Of a stretch of 64,000 nt of DNA, positions 58,559 through 64,000 are shown in pieces. The translations under genes were made by a program, and so were the position numbers. Location: positions 1 to 64,000 of the forward strand of contig JALELM010000010.1 of the NCBI GenBank assembly GCA_022771805.1, in the 5' to 3' direction. The stretch's first letter is position 1, and every line of letters starts with the position of its first letter. This DNA comes from Veillonellaceae bacterium (GTDB lineage: Bacteria > Bacillota > Negativicutes > Veillonellales > Negativicoccaceae). The notes beneath the pieces were generated by a model. That model was given only the letters and a program-made list of their open reading frames with translations, was not told the origin of the DNA and made no database searches.

Positions 58559-59715
58559 TTCGGCAGGCGCGGGAAACGGATCGCGCCACGTTGGAAGCGC
58601 TGTGGGATTATTGTTTCGAGAAACGCGACGAGCCGTTTTTTCAGTTTTATTTTGCGGAGTGTTTTCGGCCGGAAGAAGCGTGGGTATATGAAACGGCGGC
58701 GGGAATTGCGGCGGCCGTGCATCTGCGCCGCTACGAATTGGTCGTTCGGGGTGCGCTGTGCCCCGTGACATACATCGTCGGGCTGGCGACACATCCCGCA
58801 GCGCGGGGCAGGGGATATGCCAATGAGCTGTTGCGGGCGGCGCTGGCGGAAGGCGATCGTCTCGGGCGGCATGCGAATATTCTCATGCCGAGTGCGGCGG
58901 GTTTCTACCAACCGCAAGGTTGGGAACTGTACGCGCATCTGTGGCGGCGGGAAGCGGACTTGCGCGGTTTTCCCCGTTTTTCCGCACCGAATATTTCTTA
59001 TGAAGTGTTGGGATCGGCTGCGGATACAACCGCTCCGGCGCAAATCTATGCGGCGTATACGCGGGATCTTTCCGGCTATGCGCGCCGCGATGCGGCCTAC
59101 TGGCGGCGTTGGCTGCGCGGTCAGCAGGCGGAAGGACAGGTCGTCGTGGCGTATGAAGGGGCGACACCCGTGGCGTACATGGCGTATGCATTGAGCGGAG
59201 ACACGCTGGTTGCCGGCGAATGGCTGGCGACGAATGCGACGGGGGAACGGGCGCTGCTGGCCTATGTCGGCCGGCATGGCGGCTCCGTGCAAAAGGCGAT
59301 CTGGCATACGGCTCTGGCGGACGACAGCTATCGCTATTGGCCGGACGGCGCGGAGCAGACGTATATTACGAATCGAACCTTGCCGTTTATGACGATCCGG
59401 CCGAGCGATGTGCGGGCTTGGACGGCGCAAATACCGGTCGCGGCGGCGGGTGAAATTGCCTTGACCGTGACCTCTCCGACGGCGCAACCGGTGCATTTTG
59501 CCGTTGCCGCCGAGACTGCCGGACTGCCGCTCGTCCGAGAAGCAGCGGCGGGCGCGGCGGAACTGAGCTGCGGCGATCTGGGGGCATTGCAACTCGGGGC
59601 GGTCAGTGTCGCCTCGCTGTTGCGTGCGGAACGGCTCCGCGGGGAGCCGGAGGCGCTGGCGCAATTGGCGGCGTTCTATCCGCCCGTGCCGACATTCATC
59701 AACGAATGGTATTGA
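58555..59715 (+). CDS. Eis-like GNAT acetyltransferase
   Basis: The 386-residue protein has an N-terminal GNAT domain with the acetyl-CoA loop HPAARGRGYANELL (about residues 82-95). A second GNAT-like half and a C-terminal SCP2-like domain (EIALTVTSPTAQPVHFAVAAE region) follow, the Eis architecture. Substrates of the family include amines on drugs and proteins; none can be named here. It is coupled to the DUF2156 gene by an ATGA overlap, a pairing seen in other Firmicutes. Confidence 0.82.
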   Translation: MIRQARETDRATLEALWDYCFEKRDEPFFQFYFAECFRPEEAWVYETAAGIAAAVHLRRYELVVRGALCPVTYIVGLATHPAARGRGYANELLRAALAEGDRLGRHANILMPSAAGFYQPQGWELYAHLWRREADLRGFPRFSAPNISYEVLGSAADTTAPAQIYAAYTRDLSGYARRDAAYWRRWLRGQQAEGQVVVAYEGATPVAYMAYALSGDTLVAGEWLATNATGERALLAYVGRHGGSVQKAIWHTALADDSYRYWPDGAEQTYITNRTLPFMTIRPSDVRAWTAQIPVAAAGEIALTVTSPTAQPVHFAVAAETAGLPLVREAAAGAAELSCGDLGALQLGAVSVASLLRAERLRGEPEALAQLAAFYPPVPTFINEWY

Positions 59716-59735
59716 AATATCGAAAATTTTCCGTA

Positions 59736-59744
59736 TGGTATAAT
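59736..59744 (+). promoter_or_regulatory. Extended -10 promoter of msrA
   Basis: TGGTATAAT is an extended -10 element 38 bases before msrA. TTGAAA at 59712 is too far (21 bases) to be a standard -35. Confidence 0.6.
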
Positions 59745-59782
59745 GAAAACAAGAGGAGAAGCGAAGCAAAGGGGGAAGGAAA

Positions 59783-60355
59783 ATGAAGAAAATTTATTTG
59801 GCCGGCGGCTGCTTTTGGGGCTTGGAAGCGGTGTTGAGCCGCTTGCCCGGCGTGGTCGCGACACAAGTCGGCTATGCCAACGGGACGAAGGAAGCGCCGA
59901 CATATCAGGAAGTCTGCACCGGCGAAACCGGAGCGGCGGAAACGGTGGAAGTCGCCTACAATCCGAAAAAGACGGATCTGACGGAAATTCTTCAGGTGTT
60001 CTTCGCCGTGATCAATCCGTACACGTTGAACCGACAGGGAAATGATGTCGGTACGCAGTATCGTACGGGAATTTATTATACGGACGGTGAGGATGAGCCG
60101 GTGCTGGAGCATTTTATGAATTTCATGCGGCAGCGCGGTGTGAAACCGGCGGTGACCGGCGCGCATATCATCGTCAATGAAGAGCCGGATCCGAATCACG
60201 GTCGTCGTATCGTGACGGAGTTGGAACGCCTGACTTCGTTTTATCCGGCAGAAGAGGAACACCAGCAGTATTTGCAGAAAAATCCGCAGGGATATTGCCA
60301 TATCGACCTGCGGGCATTGGAAGCGGCGGGGATTATCGGCTCCGCAAAGGAGTGA
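59783..60355 (+). CDS. msrA: Peptide methionine sulfoxide reductase A
   Basis: The 190-residue enzyme reduces methionine-S-sulfoxide. The active site GGCFWG holds Cys10, and TQVGYANGTKEAPTYQEVCTG and EEEHQQYLQKNP are conserved family segments. No MsrB domain or gene is attached. Its last codons form part of a 13-base tandem duplication (60346-60371) that also supplies a ribosome site for the next gene. Confidence 0.94.
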   Translation: MKKIYLAGGCFWGLEAVLSRLPGVVATQVGYANGTKEAPTYQEVCTGETGAAETVEVAYNPKKTDLTEILQVFFAVINPYTLNRQGNDVGTQYRTGIYYTDGEDEPVLEHFMNFMRQRGVKPAVTGAHIIVNEEPDPNHGRRIVTELERLTSFYPAEEEHQQYLQKNPQGYCHIDLRALEAAGIIGSAKE

Positions 60356-60375
60356 AGTAAAGGAGTGAAGTATAG

Positions 60376-61362
60376 TTGAGCAACCTGACCTACTCTCTGG
60401 TCTATCGTTTCGTTCCGGGCTCGGCGGCTCGGAATGAATTCATGCCGGTGGCGGAAGACATGGCAAAACGGTATCACGTGAGTATTATTCTGGGCAAGGA
60501 CGATCGCGTGATTTTAGCCGGTGCCGTGGCGGAGGAAGTGGTGCCGCTGTTGACGGCGACCGGGCTGTCGCCGTACATGGACTGGCCGAGGGATATCATC
60601 AGCTGCGAGATGCAAACCCCGTTGCCGCTGTATGCGGTGGGGATGGAAGACGGCTGGGAAATCTTTATCGGCGAACAGGTATTTGTCGGCTTCGTCAGCA
60701 TGCCGGGAGATGCCGTGGAGATTTTAGAGCGTGCGGGCGAGTACTATACACGGGAAGAACGCTTTGAAACGTTGCCGGAATTTGTCGAGCGTGTCGGTCT
60801 GACGGAATTTCGCCGCCGCGCGTTGGCGGTAGAGGCGGAGTCGACGCCGGGCATTTCCGCATTGCCGCCGGAATATATCTCCGGCGGGGAGTTTTACGGC
60901 TTTGCGGCAACGGAACCGGGAGATTTTCCCGAACGGCCGCCGGCGGCGGATTTGCACTATGGAGATTTTGTGCGGCCGGAAATGAACCTGATGCGTATTT
61001 TGACGGTGTACCCGGAAATGGGGCCGCTGTTTATGGAATACGGCATGCATTGTATCGGCTGTGTCGCTTCGTATGACGAAAGCCTTTGGGAAGCTTGCCA
61101 GGTGCACGGCCTGGACGTGTTCGAAATCTTGGGCGAAATGAATGAATACCTGGCGGACAAGCTGGGTAAAGCGAATGTGGACGGAACGACGCCGATGCAG
61201 GATATGTTCACATTGTATCCGCAGACGGTGAGCGTTTTGCAGCAGTACGGGATACCGTTCCCCGACGATATGCAGACTACCCTGGCGGACGCGGCGGACG
61301 CGGCGGGAGTCAGCTTGAAGGATGTGCTGGATCAGGTGCATCGCACCTTGCGTAAGGAGTAA
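60376..61362 (+). CDS. DUF1858-type protein with tandem C-terminal domains
   Basis: The 328-residue protein has an N-terminal region of about 200 residues that I do not recognise. A DUF1858-type redox domain (residues about 210-265, MHCIGC with a CxxC-like pair) follows, then a second copy of the fold (NVDGTTPMQDMFTLYPQTV onward) in which the cysteines are replaced (IPFPDD). DUF1858 domains are associated with hybrid-cluster and iron-sulfur proteins. The start is TTG at 60376, with AAAGGAG ten bases upstream. Confidence 0.65.
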   Translation: MSNLTYSLVYRFVPGSAARNEFMPVAEDMAKRYHVSIILGKDDRVILAGAVAEEVVPLLTATGLSPYMDWPRDIISCEMQTPLPLYAVGMEDGWEIFIGEQVFVGFVSMPGDAVEILERAGEYYTREERFETLPEFVERVGLTEFRRRALAVEAESTPGISALPPEYISGGEFYGFAATEPGDFPERPPAADLHYGDFVRPEMNLMRILTVYPEMGPLFMEYGMHCIGCVASYDESLWEACQVHGLDVFEILGEMNEYLADKLGKANVDGTTPMQDMFTLYPQTVSVLQQYGIPFPDDMQTTLADAADAAGVSLKDVLDQVHRTLRKE

Positions 61363-61364
61363 TG

Positions 61365-62015
61365 ATGACAGCGGAAAGCAGAGTTCGACAGGCGGAGCAG
61401 TACGAACGGATCCGACTTTTGGAGTCCCGCTTTGTAGCCTTGCATGCGGCGGCGCGGCAAATGTTCGGGATCAAAGGCGATGAATTGTACGCCGAGGTGA
61501 TACTCGCCTACGGCAAACCGCAGACGGAGGAGCGGCCGACTTTTCAACCGGAGGTAAGCGGCAGCCACGCCGTGTTGGCGGATATCGGCAGACGGGCGGA
61601 GCTGCGGGAAGCGAAGTATATAAGCGCGTTATTGGCGTTGGACGAGCCGCAGGCGCAAGCATTGCTTACCGCCGTGTGGTCGCAGCACGGCCGCCAATGC
61701 GGCATGGCTCGCCGCGGCGTGGAGCCGGGGGATGCCCGCTCGGCGGTGGCCGCCATGCGCAAGGCGTACTTGGACGGAATGCCCTGCGATACGCGGGATG
61801 CCGTGTTGCGTGATGAGCCGCAGCACTACAGCTGGGCGGCGGCACATTGCCTGCATCGGGATCTCTGGCGGGAAGCGGGTGTTTCGGCGGAATATATGCA
61901 GCGCCTGTACGGGATTTGGTTTCAGGCATTTTTCCGCGGCTTGCAGGCGGGCTGCCGGTTTGTCGTGGAAGATACGGCGAACCCGCCGATCTACCATGTG
62001 GTAGCGACGCGGTGA
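61365..62015 (+). CDS. Hypothetical protein paired with the DUF1858 gene
   Basis: The 216-residue, mostly helical soluble protein has no family I recognise. It has a conserved-looking C-terminal half (SWAAAHCLHRDLWREAGVSA, YGIWFQAFFRGLQAGCRF) with two cysteines and several histidines. ATG 61365 is chosen because AAGGAG is five bases upstream; ATG 61362 is too close. The start region overlaps the previous stop, so it is coupled to the DUF1858 protein and probably works with it. Confidence 0.65.
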   Translation: MTAESRVRQAEQYERIRLLESRFVALHAAARQMFGIKGDELYAEVILAYGKPQTEERPTFQPEVSGSHAVLADIGRRAELREAKYISALLALDEPQAQALLTAVWSQHGRQCGMARRGVEPGDARSAVAAMRKAYLDGMPCDTRDAVLRDEPQHYSWAAAHCLHRDLWREAGVSAEYMQRLYGIWFQAFFRGLQAGCRFVVEDTANPPIYHVVATR

Positions 62016-62039
62016 CGTTTGTTGAAAAAATTTGCAATA

Positions 62040-62073
62040 AAAAAGAAACTTGCCTTGTGCAAGTTTCTTTTTT
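62040..62073. terminator. Bidirectional terminator before lepB
   Basis: GAAACTTGC (62045-62053) pairs with GCAAGTTTC (62059-62067) around CTTGT, with A-run and T-run flanks serving both converging genes. Confidence 0.9.
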
Positions 62074-62074
62074 G

Positions 62075-62641
62075 TCAGAATTCCCAGACGACATTGCCGA
62101 GTACGTGAGAAATCGGCACCGGTCCGATGTAGCGGCTGTCGCTGGAATGATTGCGATTGTCGCCCATGACGAATACCGTATCTTCCGGCACGACGTATTC
62201 TCCCTCGATGGAGAACTCCATCGGGCCGTTCGTGTACGGCTCCTGCAGTTGCTGCCCGTTGCGATAGACATGCCCGTCGCGGAAACCCAAACGATCACCG
62301 GGATGACCGATAACACGCTTGACCCAAATGTAATTGGCCGCATACGAGGAATCGAGTAAGGACATATAGTTGTACGCCGGTTCGCTGAAGTCGTCGCCCC
62401 AGTCACGCGCCCGCTTGACGCGACTGTCGATGATGACAATCTGCCCGTACTCGGGCATTTCACGCAGGACATGGCTGATTTTCGAAACGACAAGGTACTG
62501 GCCGTTGTGCAGGGTCGGCACCATGGACTCTCCCGCAACGCGGGTCGGTACAAACAGAAAAATATGAATAAGCATCGCCAATGCCAGCGCAACGACGATG
62601 GAGTAGGTCCACTCCCAGACCTCGTGCCAAAATTTATCCAT
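62075..62641 (-). CDS. lepB: Signal peptidase I
   Basis: The 188-residue membrane-anchored protease has one N-terminal transmembrane helix (about 12-31). The nucleophile is in GESMVPTL (Ser39) and the general base in YIWVKRVIGHPGD (Lys108). Box E VMGDNRNHSSDSR is intact. The region between them (residues about 70-103) is somewhat expanded. ATG 62641 follows AAGGAGG; the longer frame to 62671 is unnecessary. It cleaves signal peptides such as those predicted for the secreted proteins here. Confidence 0.94.
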   Translation of the reverse strand: MDKFWHEVWEWTYSIVVALALAMLIHIFLFVPTRVAGESMVPTLHNGQYLVVSKISHVLREMPEYGQIVIIDSRVKRARDWGDDFSEPAYNYMSLLDSSYAANYIWVKRVIGHPGDRLGFRDGHVYRNGQQLQEPYTNGPMEFSIEGEYVVPEDTVFVMGDNRNHSSDSRYIGPVPISHVLGNVVWEF

Positions 62642-62661
62642 AACAACCTCCTTATGGATGT

Positions 62662-62690
62662 ATTGTACCAACTGATAGATCCTGTCGCAA
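62662..62690 (-). promoter_or_regulatory. lepB promoter
   Basis: The reverse strand has TTGCGA (62690-62685), a 17-base spacer and TACAAT (62667-62662), 21 bases before the ATG. Confidence 0.6.
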
Positions 62691-62811
62691 GCAAAATCGC
62701 AAAAGGCAACGGAGAAGCCGCATCATCGACAAGGGAGACAACAACCGAATGTATACGAAATTCGCAAGAGGAGAGGGGGATATAGATAATTAGTATACAT
62801 CATACAAAGCC

Positions 62812-62840
62812 TTTTCAGCCGCAATAGAGTATGCTACTAT
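62812..62840 (+). promoter_or_regulatory. Promoter of the amino acid permease gene
   Basis: TTTTCA (62812-62817), a 17-base spacer and TACTAT (62835-62840) precede the permease ATG by 40 bases. The rest of the 239-base gap 62642-62880 shows no gene. Confidence 0.55.
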
Positions 62841-62880
62841 GTAGAAGTACGTGGTGAGTATTGTGGAAAGAAGGAACAGC

Positions 62881-64000
62881 ATGCAGATTTTACGAACGAA
62901 GCCGATTGCGGCATTTCAGCAGGACATTGCAACAAGCGGCTTGAAAAAAAGCCTGGGCGCATTGGATATTACTCTTTTGGGTCTGGGGATTATTATCGGT
63001 ACGGGTATTTTCGTTCTGACCGGTGTCGTGGCGGCGGAATACTCCGGCCCCGGGATCATGTTGAGCTTTGTCCTCGCCGGGATTACCTGTGCCTTTGTCG
63101 CCATGGCGTACTCGGAACTGGCGGCGGCCTTGCCGGTGGCCGGCAGCGGGTACACCTACACCTACAGCACGCTCGGTGAGATTGTTGCCTGGCTTGTCGG
63201 CTGGGGACTGGTGCTGGAATACTCGGTCGGCTCCGCAACCGTTGCGGTCGGCTGGAGTGCCTACCTGAACGGGCTGCTGAAGTCGGCGGGCATTTATTTG
63301 CCGCAGGCATTGACGGCCGGCCCCATGGAAGGCGGCACGGTAAACCTGCCGGCCATGTTGATCGTCTGGTTTATCACCGGACTGTTGGTTCGCGGCATCC
63401 AGGAATCCGCCCGCGTCAATAAAATTCTGGTGTTCGTCAAGGTGACGGCCATTTTCCTGTTCCTCTTCTTTGCGGCGCCGAGCATCGATCCGGCAAATTG
63501 GCAACCCTTTCTGCCGTACGGCTGGCACGGCGTGTCAGCGGGGACGGCGATCATTTTCTTTTCTTACATCGGTTTTGACTGCATCGCAACGGCCGCGGAA
63601 GAAACGAAAAATCCGAATCGCGATATGCCGATCGGGATTATTTCTTCGCTTACCATCTGCACCTTGCTCTATATGGCCGTCAGCGCTGCCTTGACGGGCG
63701 TTGTGCCGTATACGGAGCTCAACAATGCGGAGCCGGTCGCTTACGTGCTGCGCCACCTCGGCTACTCCTTCGGTTCGGCATTGGTCGGCACCGGGGCGCT
63801 TTGCGGTCTGTCTACCGTCATCCTCGTCTTTCTGTACGCACAAAGCCGCGCCTTCTTCGCGATGAGCCGTGACGGCCTGTTGCCGGAACTGTTTTCGAAA
63901 GTCCATCCGAAATACAACACGCCGGTTGAAATTACATTGATTGTCGGTACACTGGTGTCCCTGATGGCAGGTTTCACCCCGATCGACATCATCGCGGAAA
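62881..64000 (+). CDS. APC-family amino acid permease (3' end beyond window)
   Basis: The open frame starts MQILRTKPIAAFQQDI and runs off the window after 373 codons. It shows the APC start GLGIIIGTGIFVLTG, GSGYTYTYSTLGEIVAW, and FFSYIGFDCIATAAEETKNP, the pattern of the cationic-amino-acid (YhdG/CAT-like) branch. About nine transmembrane segments are visible so far. AAGGA lies before the ATG. The substrate is not deducible. The gene is incomplete only because the window ends. Confidence 0.88.
   Translation, partial: MQILRTKPIAAFQQDIATSGLKKSLGALDITLLGLGIIIGTGIFVLTGVVAAEYSGPGIMLSFVLAGITCAFVAMAYSELAAALPVAGSGYTYTYSTLGEIVAWLVGWGLVLEYSVGSATVAVGWSAYLNGLLKSAGIYLPQALTAGPMEGGTVNLPAMLIVWFITGLLVRGIQESARVNKILVFVKVTAIFLFLFFAAPSIDPANWQPFLPYGWHGVSAGTAIIFFSYIGFDCIATAAEETKNPNRDMPIGIISSLTICTLLYMAVSAALTGVVPYTELNNAEPVAYVLRHLGYSFGSALVGTGALCGLSTVILVFLYAQSRAFFAMSRDGLLPELFSKVHPKYNTPVEITLIVGTLVSLMAGFTPIDIIAE

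Noticed and set aside
62471-62785. Forward frame opposite lepB extending into the intergenic gap
   Set aside because: The lepB frame is certain, the extension is low-complexity, and no ribosome site fits.
1-64000. CRISPR arrays, insertion sequences, prophage or toxin-antitoxin modules
   Set aside because: I saw no regularly spaced repeats, transposase or integrase motifs, terminal inverted repeats or small toxin-antitoxin pairs anywhere in the window.

Overview
This window reads as a chromosomal segment of a Firmicute, most likely a diderm (LPS-bearing) one such as a member of the Negativicutes. This is an inference from gene content. Firmicute-type traits are the rpsF-ssb-rpsR cluster, a DUF951 gene, the radical-SAM pair followed by rng, a thiamine riboswitch with thiT, floA with nfeD, and AGGAGG-like Shine-Dalgarno sites almost everywhere. 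A glycosyltransferase-25 (LPS-type) gene points to an outer membrane. A B12-dependent class II ribonucleotide reductase, a LarA-type racemase, a DcuC-type carrier and many radical-SAM or B12 functions suggest an anaerobe. By eye the DNA is GC-rich with strongly G/C-ending codons, which explains the many long antisense shadow frames. I see no insertion sequence, prophage, integrase or CRISPR array.

Layout. 1-3.3 kb: tRNA-Ser(GCU) with its own promoter and terminator, an acyl-CoA ligase, then yip1-like and sppA in reverse. 3.4-13.6 kb: one long forward block for cell shape and RNA processing (mreB-like, mreC, mreD, mrdA, minD, rodA, two radical-SAM-linked proteins, rng). 13.6-20 kb: MFS exporter, gyrA, tRNA-Ser(UGA) just downstream of corA, and the rpsF-ssb-rpsR ribosomal/replication cluster. 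20-32 kb: DUF951-larA-hydrolase, nrdJ, a small hypothetical gene with an apparent frameshift, trmB with an ftsW/rodA paralogue, uraA, an EF-G paralogue and a rhodanese. 31.8-36.1 kb: a reverse-strand cluster around floA/nfeD with an otherwise missed 37-residue membrane peptide. 36.2-42 kb: membrane protein, cobN, flavin reductase and mscS in one overlapping operon.

42-50.7 kb is mainly transport: a compatible-solute ABC system, riboswitch-controlled thiT, dcuC and gltP, with an LPS-type glycosyltransferase and an ArsR regulator between them. 50.8-54.9 kb holds purA and purB behind an FAD oxidoreductase, with a strong promoter and a terminator-like hairpin in the leader. 55-57.3 kb holds lrgAB, an alkylguanine methyltransferase and a DEDDh exonuclease. 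57.4-57.5 kb holds what I believe is an undescribed structured RNA on the reverse strand. 57.6-64 kb holds DUF2156 and Eis-like proteins, msrA, a DUF1858 redox protein with its partner, lepB and a truncated amino acid permease.

The items I would look at first are the candidate small RNA at 57395-57507, the legible TPP switch in front of thiT, the poly-C tract in the glycosyltransferase gene, the degenerate MreB with an orphan MinD, the non-canonical ATC start of the DUF2156 gene, and the leader hairpin of the FAD oxidoreductase-purB-purA operon. Function calls rest on recognisable motifs and context only; no database search was possible.
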